Shown piece by piece: positions 21,501-35,670 of a stretch of 64,000 nucleotides of DNA; positions within the stretch are counted from its first letter, which is position 1, and each line of letters opens with the position of its first letter. The stretch is from Climacium dendroides (Eukaryota; Streptophyta; Bryopsida; Hypnales; Climaciaceae), in assembly GCA_950106755.1 (NCBI GenBank), contig CATNNA010000007.1, positions 868,001 to 932,000 on the forward strand. The letters run 5' to 3'. A program made the translations under genes and the position numbers. The notes under the pieces were generated by a model, which worked only from the letters and a program-made list of their open reading frames with translations, was not told the origin of the DNA and did no database searches.

Positions 21501-24500
21501 AAGCCTTCCTTTTGCAGTTGGAAAATGGTAATTCAAGGAGAGAATGTGAAGGAAATGCGTGACCAATTCAACAAAATAGAATTTGGCTTGCCTTGCACTT
21601 AGAGGGCCACAATCATTTCAAACCTCAAAAACATTGAACTTAGGAAAAAGAAAGCAAGAATACTTGACAAATGCAAAATGTTGCAAGATATCATTTTCAA
21701 ATGATTTGTAACAACTTATTTTATGGTCTAAATTGGAAGGGAATGTATGAGACTTTCAAAAAGAGATCGTCGACTTGTCTTGTACTTTGAAGCCCCAACC
21801 TCAAATCTCATGCACATTGCACGTCAAAATGTGCAAGCAAAGAAAATGTGGAAGTTGCCAATGCTCCAAGCCTTCCTTTTGCAGTTGGAAAATGGTAATT
21901 CAAGGAGAGAATGTGAAGGAAATGCGTGACCAATTCAACAAAATAGAATTTGGCTTGCCTTGCACTTAGAGGGCCACAATCATTTCAAACCTCAAAAACA
22001 TTGAACTTAGGAAAAAGAAAGCAAGAATACTTGACAAATGCAAAATGTTGCAAGATATCATTTTCAAATGATTTGTAACAACTTATTTTATGGTCTAAAT
22101 TGGAAGGGAATGTATGAGACTTTCAAAAAGAGATCGTCGACTTGTCTTGTACTTTGAAGCCCCAACCTCAAATCTCATGCACATTGCACGTCAAAATGTG
22201 CAAGCAAAGAAAATGTGGAAGTTGCCAATGCTCCAAGCCTTCCTTTTGCAGTTGGAAAATGGTAATTCAAGGAGAGAATGTGAAGGACATGCGTGACCAA
22301 TTCAACAAAATAGAATTCGGCTTGCCTTGCACTTAGAGGGCCACAATCATTTCAAACCTCAAAAACATTGAACATAGGAAAAAGAAAGCAAGAATACTTG
22401 ACAAATGCAAAATGTTGCAAGATATCATTTTCAAATGATTTGTAACAACTTATTTTATGGTCTAAATTGGAAGGGAATGTATGAGACTTTCAAAAAGAGA
22501 TCGTCGACTTGTCTTGTACTTTGAAGCCCCAACCTCAAATCTCATGCACATTGCACGTCAAAATGTGCAAGCAAAGAAAATGTGGAAGTTGCCAATGCTC
22601 CAAGCCTTCCTTTTGCAGTTGGAAAATGGTAATTCAAGGAGAGAATGTGAAGGAAATGCGTGACCAATTCAACAAAATAGAATTCGGCTTGCCTTGCACT
22701 TAGAGGGCCACAATCATTTCAAACCTCAAAAACATTGAACATAGGAAAAAGAAAGCAAGAATACTTGACAAATGCAAAATGTTGCAAGATATCATTTTCA
22801 AATGATTTGTAACAACTTATTTTATGGTCTAAATTGGAAGGGAATGTATGAGACTTTCAAAAAGAGATCGTCGACTTGTCTTGTACTTTGAAGCCCCAAC
22901 CTCAAATCTCATGCACATTGCACGTCAAAATGTGCAAGCAAAGAAAATGTGGAAGTTGCCAATGCTCCAAGCCTTCCTTTTGCAGTTGGAAAATGGTAAT
23001 TCAAGGAGAGAATGTGAAGGAAATGCGTGACCAATTCAACAAAATAGAATTCGGCTTGCCTTGCACTTAGAGGGCCACAATCATTTCAAACCTCAAAAAC
23101 ATTGAACTTAGGAAAAAGAAAGCAAGAATACTTGACAAATGCAAAATGTTGCAAGATATCATTTTCAAATGATTTGTAACAACTTATTTTATGGTCTAAA
23201 TGAGAAGGCAATGCGTGAGAATTTCAAAAAGAGATCGTAGACTTGTCTCTTACTTGAATCCCCAACCTCAAATCTCATGCACATTGCACGTCAAAATGTG
23301 CAACCAGAGAAAATGTGGAAGTTGCCAATGCTCCAAGCCTTCCTTTTGCAGTTGGAAAATGGTAATTCAAGGAGAGAATGTGAAGGAAATGCGTGACCAA
23401 TTCAACAAAATAGAATTTGGCTTGCCTTGCACTTAGAGGGCCACAATCATTTCAAACCTCAAAAACATTGAACTTAGGAAAAAGAAAGCAAGAATACTTG
23501 ACAAATGCAAAATGTTGCAAGATATCATTTTCAAATGATTTGTAACAACTTATTTTATGGTCTAAATTGGAAGGGAATGTATGAGACTTTCAAAAAGAGA
23601 TCGTCGACTTGTCTTGTACTTTGAAGCCCCAACCTCAAATCTCATGCACATTGCACGTCAAAATGTGCAAGCAAAGAAAATGTGGAAGTTGCCAATGCTC
23701 CAAGCCTTCCTTTTGCAGTTGGAAAATGGTAATTCAAGGAGAGAATGTGAAGGACATGCGTGACCAATTCAACAAAATAGAATTCGGCTTGCCTTGCACT
23801 TAGAGGGCCACAATCATTTCAAACCTCAAAAACATTGAACATAGGAAAAAGAAAGCAAGAATACTTGACAAATGCAAAATGTTGCAAGATATCATTTTCA
23901 AATGATTTGTAACAACTTATTTTATGGTCTAAATTGGAAGGGAATGTATGAGACTTTCAAAAAGAGATCGTCGACTTGTCTTGTACTTTGAAGCCCCAAC
24001 CTCAAATCTCATGCACATTGCACGTCAAAATGTGCAAGCAAAGAAAATGTGGAAGTTGCCAATGCTCCAAGCCTTCCTTTTGCAGTTGGAAAATGGTAAT
24101 TCAAGGAGAGAATGTGAAGGAAATGCGTGACCAATTCAACAAAATAGAATTCGGCTTGCCTTGCACTTAGAGGGCCACAATCATTTCAAACCTCAAAAAC
24201 ATTGAACATAGGAAAAAGAAAGCAAGAATACTTGACAAATGCAAAATGTTGCAAGATATCATTTTCAAATGATTTGTAACAACTTATTTTATGGTCTAAA
24301 TGAGAAGGCAATGCGTGAGACTTTCAAAAAGAGATCGTCGACTTGTCTTGTACTTTGAAGCCCCAACCTCAAATCTCATGCACATTGCACGTCAAAATGT
24401 GCAAGCAAAGAAAATGTGGAAGTTGCCAATGCTCCAAGCCTTCCTTTTGCAGTTGGAAAATGGTAATTCAAGGAGAGAATGTGAAGGACATGCGTGACCA

Positions 24501-25415
24501 ATTCAACAAAATAGAATTCGGCTTGCCTTGCACTTAGAGGGCCACAATCATTTCAAACCTCAAAAACATTGAACTTAGGAAAAAGAAAGCAAGAATACTT
24601 GACAAATGCAAAATGTTGCAAGATATCATTTTCAAATGATTTGTAACAACTTATTTTATGGTCTAAATTGGAAGGGAATGTATGAGACTTTCAAAAAGAG
24701 ATCGTCGACTTGTCTTGTACTTTGAAGCCCCAACCTCAAATCTCATGCACATTGCACGTCAAAATGTGCAACCAGAGAAAATGTGGAAGTTGCCAATGCT
24801 CCAAGCCTTCCTTTTGCAGTTGGAAAATGGTAATTCAAGGAGAGAATGTGAAGGAAATGCGTGACCAATTCAACAAAATAGAATTTGGCTTGCCTTGCAC
24901 TTAGAGGGCCACAATCATTTCAAACCTCAAAAACATTGAACTTAGGAAAAAGAAAGCAAGAATACTTGACAAATGCAAAATGTTGCAAGATATCATTTTC
25001 AAATGATTTGTAACAACTTATTTTATGGTCTAAATTGGAAGGGAATGTATGAGACTTTCAAAAAGAGATCGTCGACTTGTCTTGTACTTTGAAGCCCCAA
25101 CCTCAAATCTCATGCACATTGCACGTCAAAATGTGCAAGCAAAGAAAATGTGGAAGTTGCCAATGCTCCAAGCCTTCCTTTTGCAGTTGGAAAATGGTAA
25201 TTCAAGGAGAGAATGTGAAGGAAATGCGTGACCAATTCAACAAAATAGAATTTGGCTTGCCTTGCACTTAGAGGGCCACAATCATTTCAAACCTCAAAAA
25301 CATTGAACTTAGGAAAAAGAAAGCAAGAATACTTGACAAATGCAAAATGTTGCAAGATATCATTTTCAAATGATTTGTAACAACTTATTTTATGGTCTAA
25401 ATTGGAAGGGAATGT

Positions 25416-27617
25416 ATGAGACTTTCAAAAAGAGATCGTCGACTTGTCTTGTACTTTGAAGCCCCAACCTCAAATCTCATGCACATTGCACGTCAAAATG
25501 TGCAAGCAAAGAAAATGTGGAAGTTGCCAATGCTCCAAGCCTTCCTTTTGCAGTTGGAAAATGGTAATTCAAGGAGAGAATGTGAAGGAAATGCGTGACC
25601 AATTCAACAAAATAGAATTTGGCTTGCCTTGCACTTAGAGGGCCACAATCATTTCAAACCTCAAAAACATTGAACTTAGGAAAAAGAAAGCAAGAATACT
25701 TGACAAATGCAAAATGTTGCAAGATATCATTTTCAAATGATTTGTAACAACTTATTTTATGGTCTAAATTGGAAGGGAATGTATGAGACTTTCAAAAAGA
25801 GATCGTCGACTTGTCTTGTACTTTGAAGCCCCAACCTCAAATCTCATGCACATTGCACGTCAAAATGTGCAAGCAAAGAAAATGTGGAAGTTGCCAATGC
25901 TCCAAGCCTTCCTTTTGCAGTTGGAAAATGGTAATTCAAGGAGAGAATGTGAAGGAAATGCGTGACCAATTCAACAAAATAGAATTCGGCTTGCCTTGCA
26001 CTTAGAGGGCCACAATCATTTCAAACCTCAAAAACATTGAACTTAGGAAAAAGAAAGCAAGAATACTTGACAAATGCAAAATGTTGCAAGATATCACTTT
26101 CAAATGATTTGTAACAACTTATTTTATGGTCTAAATTGGAAGGGAATGTATGAGACTTTCAAAAAGAGATCGTCGACTTGTCTTGTACTTTGAAGCCCCA
26201 ACCTCAAATCTCATGCACATTGCACGTCAAAATGTGCAACCAGAGAAAATGTGGAAGTTGCCAATGCTCCAAGCCTTCCTTTTGCAGTTGGAAAATGGTA
26301 ATTCAAGGAGAGAATGTGAAGGACATGCGTGACCAATTCAACAAAATAGAATTCGGCTTGCCTTGCACTTAGAGGGCCACAATCATTTCAAACCTCAAAA
26401 ACATTGAACTTAGGAAAAAGAAAGCAAGAATACTTGACAAATGCAAAATGTTGCAAGATATCATTTTCAAATGATTTGTAACAACTTATTTTATGGTCTA
26501 AATTGGAAGGGAATGTATGAGACTTTCAAAAAGAGATCGTCGACTTGTCTTGTACTTTGAAGCCCCAACCTCAAATCTCATGCACATTGCACGTCAAAAT
26601 GTGCAAGCAAAGAAAATGTGGAAGTTGCCAATGCTCCAAGCCTTCCTTTTGCAGTTGGAAAATGGTAATTCAAGGAGAGAATGTGAAGGAAATGCGTGAC
26701 CAATTCAACAAAATAGAATTTGGCTTGCCTTGCACTTAGAGGGCCACAATCATTTCAAACCTCAAAAACATTGAACTTAGGAAAAAGAAAGCAAGAATAC
26801 TTGACAAATGCAAAATGTTGCAAGATATCATTTTCAAATGATTTGTAACAACTTATTTTATGGTCTAAATTGGAAGGGAATGTATGAGACTTTCAAAAAG
26901 AGATCGTCGACTTGTCTTGTACTTTGAAGCCCCAACCTCAAATCTCATGCACATTGCACGTCAAAATGTGCAAGCAAAGAAAATGTGGAAGTTGCCAATG
27001 CTCCAAGCCTTCCTTTTGCAGTTGGAAAATGGTAATTCAAGGAGAGAATGTGAAGGAAATGCGTGACCAATTCAACAAAATAGAATTCGGCTTGCCTTGC
27101 ACTTAGAGGGCCACAATCATTTCAAACCTCAAAAACATTGAACTTAGGAAAAAGAAAGCAAGAATACTTGACAAATGCAAAATGTTGCAAGATATCACTT
27201 TCAAATGATTTGTAACAACTTATTTTATGGTCTAAATTGGAAGGGAATGTATGAGACTTTCAAAAAGAGATCGTCGACTTGTCTTGTACTTTGAAGCCCC
27301 AACCTCAAATCTCATGCACATTGCACGTCAAAATGTGCAACCAGAGAAAATGTGGAAGTTGCCAATGCTCCAAGCCTTCCTTTTGCAGTTGGAAAATGGT
27401 AATTCAAGGAGAGAATGTGAAGGACATGCGTGACCAATTCAACAAAATAGAATTTGGCTTGCCTTGCACTTAGAGGGCCACAATCATTTCAAACCTCAAA
27501 AACATTGAACTTAGGAAAAAGAAAGCAAGAATACTTGACAAATGTAAAATGTTGCAAGATATCATTTTCAAATGATTTGTAAAAACTTATTTTATGGTCT
27601 AAATTGGAAGGGAATGT
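25416..27617 (+). repeat. 3-mer higher-order repeat, 1101 bp, two copies
   Basis: Two successive trimers share the same order of variant monomers. One monomer in each ends in GATATCACTTTCAAATG (near 26095 and 27196), followed in each by one with CAACCAGAGAAAATG and GAAGGACATG. Confidence 0.7.
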
Positions 27618-28718
27618 ATGAGACTTTCAAAAAGAGATCGTCGACTTGCCTTGTACTTTGAAGCCCCAACCTCAAATCTCATGCACATTGCACGTCAAAA
27701 TGTGCAAGCAAAGAAAATGTGGAAGTTGCCAATGCTCCAAGCCTTCCTTTTGCAGTTGGAAAATGGTAATTCAAGGAGAGAATGTGAAGGACATGCGTGA
27801 CCAATTCAACAAAATAGAATTCGGCTTGCCTTGCACTTAGAGGGCCACAATCATTTCAAACCTCAAAAACATTGAACTTAGGAAAAAGAAAGCAAGAATA
27901 CTTGACAAATGCAAAATGTTGCAAGATATCATTTTCAAATGATTTGTAACAACTTATTTTATGGTCTAAATTGGAAGGGAATGTATGAGACTTTCAAAAA
28001 GAGATCGTCGACTTGTCTTGTACTTTGAAGCCCCAACCTCAAATCTCATGCACATTGCACGTCAAAATGTGCAACCAGAGAAAATGTGGAAGTTGCCAAT
28101 GCTCCAAGCCTTCCTTTTGCAGTTGGAAAATGGTAATTCAAGGAGAGAATGTGAAGGACATGCGTGACCAATTCAACAAAATAGAATTCGGCTTGCCTTG
28201 CACTTAGAGGGCCACAATCATTTCAAACCTCAAAAACATTGAACTTAGGAAAAAGAAAGCAAGAATACTTGACAAATGTAAAATGTTGCAAGATATCATT
28301 TTCAAATGATTTGTAACAACTTATTTTATGGTCTAAATTGGAAGGGAATGTATGAGACTTTCAAAAAGAGATCGTCGACTTGCCTTGTACTTTGAAGCCC
28401 CAACCTCAAATCTCATGCACATTGCACGTCAAAATGTGCAAGCAAAGAAAATGTGGAAGTTGCCAATGCTCCAAGCCTTCCTTTTGCAGTTGGAAAATGG
28501 TAATTCAAGGAGAGAATGTGAAGGACATGCGTGACCAATTCAACAAAATAGAATTCGGCTTGCCTTGCACTTAGAGGGCCACAATCATTTCAAACCTCAA
28601 AAACATTGAACTTAGGAAAAAGAAAGCAAGAATACTTGACAAATGCAAAATGTTGCAAGATATCATTTTCAAATGATTTGTAACAACTTATTTTATGGTC
28701 TAAATTGGAAGGGAATGT
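27251..28718 (+). repeat. 2-mer higher-order repeat, 734 bp, two copies
   Basis: Alternation of a CAACCAGAG-type monomer (27251, 27985) and a monomer with CGACTTGCCTTGTAC (27618, 28352). Confidence 0.7.
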
Positions 28719-30170
28719 ATGAGACTTTCAAAAAGAGATCGTCGACTTGTCTTGTACTTTGAAGCCCCAACCTCAAATCTCATGCACATTGCACGTCAAA
28801 ATGTGCAAGCAAAGAAAATGTGGAAGTTGCCAATGCTCCAAGCCTTCCTTTTGCAGTTGGAAAATGGTAATTCAAGGAGAGAATGTGAAGGCAATGCGTG
28901 ACCAATTCAACAAAATAGAATTTGGCTTGCCTTGCACTTAGAGGGCCACAATCATTTCAAACCTCAAAAACATTGAACATAGGAAAAAGAAAGCAAGAAT
29001 ACTTGACAAATGCAAAATGTTGCAAGATATCATTTTCAAATGATTTGTAACAACTTATTTTATGGTCTAAATGAGAAGGCAATGCGTGAGAATTTCAAAA
29101 AGAGATCGTAGACTTGTCTCTTACTTGAATCCCCCACCTCAAATCTCATGCACATTGCACGTCAAAATGTGCAACCAGAGAAAATGTGGAAGTTGCCAAT
29201 GCTCCAAGCCTTCCTTTTGCAGTTCGAAAATGGCAATTCAAGGAGAGAATGTGAAGGAAATGCGTGACCAATTCAACAAAATAGAATTTGGCTTGCCTTG
29301 CACTTAGAGGGCCACAATCATTTCAAACCTCAAAAACATTGAACTTAGGAAAAAGAAAGCAAGAATACTTGACAAATGCAAAATGTTGCAAGATATCATT
29401 TTCAAATGATTTGTAACAACTTATTTTATGGTCTAAATTGGAAGGGAATGTATGAGACTTTCAAAAAGAGATCGTCGACTTGTCTTGTACTTTGAAGCCC
29501 CAACCTCAAATCTCATGCACATTGCACGTCAAAATGTGCAACCAGAGAAAATGTGGAAGTTGCCAATGCTCCAAGCCTTCCTTTTGCAGTTGGAAAATGG
29601 TAATTCAAGGAGAGAATGTGAAGGAAATGCGTGACCAATTCAACAAAATAGAATTCGGCTTGCCTTGCACTTAGAGGGCCACAATCATTTCAAACCTCAA
29701 AAACATTGAACTTAGGAAAAAGAAAGCAAGAATACTTGACAAATGCAAAATGTTGCAAGATATCATTTTCAAATGATTTGTAACAACTTATTTTATGGTC
29801 TAAATTGGAAGGGAATGTATGAGACTTTCAAAAAGAGATCGTCGACTTGTCTTGTACTTTGAAGCCCCAACCTCAAATCTCATGCACATTGCACGTCAAA
29901 ATGTGCAACCAGAGAAAATGTGGAAGTTGCCAATGCTCCAAGCCTTCCTTTTGCAGTTGGAAAATGGTAATTCAAGGAGAGAATGTGAAGGCAATGCGTG
30001 ACCAATTCAACAAAATAGAATTTGGCTTGCCTTGCACTTAGAGGGCCACAATCATTTCAAACCTCAAAAACATTGAACATAGGAAAAAGAAAGCAAGAAT
30101 ACTTGACAAATGCAAAATGTTGCAAGATATCATTTTCAAATGATTTGTAACAACTTATTTTATGGTCTAA

Positions 30171-33100
30171 ATGAGAAGGCAATGCGTGAGAATTTCAAAA
30201 AGAGATCGTAGACTTGTCTCTTACTTGAATCCCCAACCTCAAATCTCATGCACATTGCACGTCAAAATGTGCAAGCAAAGAAAATGTGGAAGTTGCCAAT
30301 GCTCCAAGCCTTCCTTTTGCAGTTGGAAAATGGTAATTCAAGGAGAGAATGTGAAGGAAATGTGTGACCAATTCAACAAAATAGAATTCGGCTTGCCTTG
30401 CACTTAGAGGGCCACAATCATTTCAAACCTCAAAAACATTGAACATAGGAAAAAGAAAGCAAGAATACTTGACAAATGCAAAATGTTGCAAGATATCATT
30501 TTCAAATGATTTGTAACAACTTATTCTATGGTCTAAATTGGAAGGGAATGTATGAGACTTTCAAAAAGAGATCGTCGACTTGTCTTGCACTTTGAAGCCC
30601 CAACCTCAAATCTCATGCACATTGCACGTCAAAATGTGCAACCAGAGAAAATGTGGAAGTTGCCAATGCTCCAAGCCTTCCTTTTGCAGTTGGAAAATGG
30701 TAATTCAAGGAGAGAATGTGAAGGAAATGTGTGACCAATTCAACAAAATAGAATTCGGCTTGCCTTGCACTTAGAGGGCCACAATCATTTCAAACCTCAA
30801 AAACATTGAACTTAGGAAAAAGAAAGCAAGAATACTTGACAAATGCAAAATGTTGCAAGATATCATTTTCAAATGATTTGTAACAACTTATTTTATGGTC
30901 TAAATTGGAAGGGAATGTATGAGACTTTCAAAAAGAGATCGTCGACTTGTCTTGTACTTTGAAGCCCCAACCTCAAATCTCATGCACATTGCACGTCAAA
31001 ATGTGCAAGCAAAGAAAATGTGGAAGTTGCCAATGCTCCAAGCCTTCCTTTTGCAGTTGGAAAATGGTAATTCAAGGAGAGAATGTGAAGGAAATGTGTG
31101 ACCAATTCAACAAAATAGAATTCGGCTTGCCTTGCACTTAGAGGGCCACAATCATTTCAAACCTCAAAAACATTGAACTTAGGAAAAAGAAAGCAAGAAT
31201 ACTTGACAAATGCAAAATGTTGCAAGATATCATTTTCAAATGATTTGTAACAACTTATTTTATGGTCTAAATTGGAAGGGAATGTATGAGACTTTCAAAA
31301 AGAGATCGTCGACTTGTCTTGTACTTTGAAGCCCCAACCTCAAATCTCATGCACATTGCACGTCAAAATGTGCAAGCAAAGAAAATGTGGAAGTTGCCAA
31401 TGCTCCAAGCCTTCCTTTTGCAGTTGGAAAATGGTAATTCAAGGAGAGAATGTGAAGGCAATGCGTGACCAATTCAACAAAATAGAATTTGGCTTGCCTT
31501 GCACTTAGAGGGCCACAATCATTTCAAACCTCAAAAACATTGAACATAGGAAAAAGAAAGCAAGAATACTTGACAAATGCAAAATGTTGCAAGATATCAT
31601 TTTCAAATGATTTGTAACAACTTATTTTATGGTCTAAATGAGAAGGCAATGCGTGAGAATTTCAAAAAGAGATCGTAGACTTGTCTCTTACTTGAATCCC
31701 CAACCTCAAATCTCATGCACATTGCACGTCAAAATGTGCAACCACAGAAAATGTGGAAGTTGCCAATGCTCCAAGCCTTCCTTTTGCAGTTGGAAAATGG
31801 TAATTCAAGGAGAGAATGTGAAGGAAATGTGTGACCAATTCAACAAAATAGAATTCGGCTTGCCTTGCACTTAGAGGGCCACAATCATTTCAAACCTCAA
31901 AAACATTGAACATAGGAAAAAGAAAGCAAGAATACTTGACAAATGCAAAATGTTGCAAGATATCATTTTCAAATGATTTGTAACAACTTATTCTATGGTC
32001 TAAATTGGAAGGGAATGTATGAGACTTTCAAAAAGAGATCGTCGACTTGTCTTGCACTTTGAAGCCCCAACCTCAAATCTCATGCACATTGCACGTCAAA
32101 ATGTGCAACCAGAGAAAATGTGGAAGTTGCCAATGCTCCAAGCCTTCCTTTTGCAGTTGGAAAATGGTAATTCAAGGAGAGAATGTGAAGGAAATGTGTG
32201 ACCAATTCAACAAAATAGAATTCGGCTTGCCTTGCACTTAGAGGGCCACAATCATTTCAAACCTCAAAAACATTGAACTTAGGAAAAAGAAAGCAAGAAT
32301 ACTTGACAAATGCAAAATGTTGCAAGATATCATTTTCAAATGATTTGTAACAACTTATTTTATGGTCTAAATTGGAAGGGAATGTATGAGACTTTCAAAA
32401 AGAGATCGTCGACTTGTCTTGTACTTTGAAGCCCCAACCTCAAATCTCATGCACATTGCACGTCAAAATGTGCAAGCAAAGAAAATGTGGAAGTTGCCAA
32501 TGCTCCAAGCCTTCCTTTTGCAGTTGGAAAATGGTAATTCAAGGAGAGAATGTGAAGGAAATGCGTGACCAATTCAACAAAATAGAATTCGGCTTGCCTT
32601 GCACTTAGAGGGCCACAATCATTTCAAACCTCAAAAACATTGAACTTAGGAAAAAGAAAGCAAGAATACTTGACAAATGCAAAATGTTGCAAGATATCAT
32701 TTTCAAATGATTTGTAACAACTTATTTTATGGTCTAAATTGGAAGGGAATGTATGAGACTTTCAAAAAGAGATCGTCGACTTGTCTTGTACTTTGAAGCC
32801 CCAACCTCAAATCTCATGCACATTGCACGTCAAAATGTGCAAGCAAAGAAAATGTGGAAGTTGCCAATGCTCCAAGCCTTCCTTTTGCAGTTGGAAAATG
32901 GTAATTCAAGGAGAGAATGTGAAGGCAATGCGTGACCAATTCAACAAAATAGAATTTGGCTTGCCTTGCACTTAGAGGGCCACAATCATTTCAAACCTCA
33001 AAAACATTGAACATAGGAAAAAGAAAGCAAGAATACTTGACAAATGCAAAATGTTGCAAGATATCATTTTCAAATGATTTGTAACAACTTATTTTATGGT

Positions 33101-35670
33101 CTAAATGAGAAGGCAATGCGTGAGAATTTCAAAAAGAGATCGTAGACTTGTCTCTTACTTGAATCCCCAACCTCAAATCTCATGCACATTGCACGTCAAA
33201 ATGTGCAACCACAGAAAATGTGGAAGTTGCCAATGCTCCAAGCCTTCCTTTTGCAGTTGGAAAATGGTAATTCAAGGAGAGAATGTGAAGGAAATGTGTG
33301 ACCAATTCAACAAAATAGAATTCGGCTTGCCTTGCACTTAGAGGGCCACAATCATTTCAAACCTCAAAAACATTGAACATAGGAAAAAGAAAGCAAGAAT
33401 ACTTGACAAATGCAAAATGTTGCAAGATATCATTTTCAAATGATTTGTAACAACTTATTCTATGGTCTAAATTGGAAGGGAATGTATGAGACTTTCAAAA
33501 AGAGATCGTCGACTTGTCTTGCACTTTGAAGCCCCAACCTCAAATCTCATGCACATTGCACGTCAAAATGTGCAACCAGAGAAAATGTGGAAGTTGCCAA
33601 TGCTCCAAGCCTTCCTTTTGCAGTTGGAAAATGGTAATTCAAGGAGAGAATGTGAAGGAAATGTGTGACCAATTCAACAAAATAGAATTCGGCTTGCCTT
33701 GCACTTAGAGGGCCACAATCATTTCAAACCTCAAAAACATTGAACTTAGGAAAAAGAAAGCAAGAATACTTGACAAATGCAAAATGTTGCAAGATATCAT
33801 TTTCAAATGATTTGTAACAACTTATTTTATGGTCTAAATTGGAAGGGAATGTATGAGACTTTCAAAAAGAGATCGTCGACTTGTCTTGTACTTTGAAGCC
33901 CCAACCTCAAATCTCATGCACATTGCACGTCAAAATGTGCAAGCAAAGAAAATGTGGAAGTTGCCAATGCTCCAAGCCTTCCTTTTGCAGTTGGAAAATG
34001 GTAATTCAAGGAGAGAATGTGAAGGAAATGCGTGACCAATTCAACAAAATAGAATTCGGCTTGCCTTGCACTTAGAGGGCCACAATCATTTCAAACCTCA
34101 AAAACATTGAACTTAGGAAAAAGAAAGCAAGAATACTTGACAAATGCAAAATGTTGCAAGATATCATTTTCAAATGATTTGTAACAACTTATTTTATGGT
34201 CTAAATTGGAAGGGAATGTATGAGACTTTCAAAAAGAGATCGTCGACTTGTCTTGTACTTTGAAGCCCCAACCTCAAATCTCATGCACATTGCACGTCAA
34301 AATGTGCAAGCAAAGAAAATGTGGAAGTTGCCAATGCTCCAAGCCTTCCTTTTGCAGTTGGAAAATGGTAATTCAAGGAGAGAATGTGAAGGCAATGCGT
34401 GACCAATTCAACAAAATAGAATTTGGCTTGCCTTGCACTTAGAGGGCCACAATCATTTCAAACCTCAAAAACATTGAACATAGGAAAAAGAAAGCAAGAA
34501 TACTTGACAAATGCAAAATGTTGCAAGATATCATTTTCAAATGATTTGTAACAACTTATTTTATGGTCTAAATGAGAAGGCAATGCGTGAGAATTTCAAA
34601 AAGAGATCGTAGACTTGTCTCTTACTTGAATCCCCAACCTCAAATCTCATGCACATTGCACGTCAAAATGTGCAACCACAGAAAATGTGGAAGTTGCCAA
34701 TGCTCCAAGCCTTCCTTTTGCAGTTGGAAAATGGTAATTCAAGGAGAGAATGTGAAGGAAATGTGTGACCAATTCAACAAAATAGAATTCGGCTTGCCTT
34801 GCACTTAGAGGGCCACAATCATTTCAAACCTCAAAAACATTGAACATAGGAAAAAGAAAGCAAGAATACTTGACAAATGCAAAATGTTGCAAGATATCAT
34901 TTTCAAATGATTTGTAACAACTTATTCTATGGTCTAAATTGGAAGGGAATGTATGAGACTTTCAAAAAGAGATCGTCGACTTGTCTTGCACTTTGAAGCC
35001 CCAACCTCAAATCTCATGCACATTGCACGTCAAAATGTGCAACCAGAGAAAATGTGGAAGTTGCCAATGCTCCAAGCCTTCCTTTTGCAGTTGGAAAATG
35101 GTAATTCAAGGAGAGAATGTGAAGGAAATGTGTGAACAATTCAACAAAATAGAATTCGGCTTGCCTTGCACTTAGAGGGCCACAATCATTTCAAACCTCA
35201 AAAACATTGAACTTAGGAAAAAGAAAGCAAGAATACTTGACAAATGCAAAATGTTGCAAGATATCATTTTCAAATGATTTGTAACAACTTATTTTATGGT
35301 CTAAATTGGAAGGGAATGTATGAGACTTTCAAAAAGAGATCGTCGACTTGTCTTGTATTTTGAAGCCCCAACCTCAAATCTCATGCACATTGCACGTCAA
35401 AATGTGCAAGCAAAGAAAATGTGGAAGTTGCCAATGCTCCAAGCCTTCCTTTTGCAGTTGGAAAATGGTAATTCAAGGAGAGAATGTGAAGGAAATGCGT
35501 GACCAATTCAACAAAATAGAATTTGGCTTGCCTTGCACTTAGAGGGCCACAATCATTTCAAACCTCAAAAACATTGAACATAGGAAAAAGAAAGCAAGAA
35601 TACTTGACAAATGCAAAATGTTGCAAGATATCATTTTCAAATGATTTGTAACAACTTATTTTATGGTCTA
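30171..35670 (+). repeat. 4-mer higher-order repeat, 1467 bp, nearly four copies
   Basis: 366-bp variant monomers recur at 30171, 31638, 33105 and 34572, exactly 1467 bp apart. Each is followed by a monomer with GTCTTGCACTTTGAAG (30552, 32019, 33486, 34953). In the first three copies a GAAGGCAATGCG monomer closes the unit (31286, 32753, 34220). Copies 2-4 also share CAACCACAGAAAATG. The first copy differs at this site, and the fourth diverges in its last monomers. Confidence 0.85.
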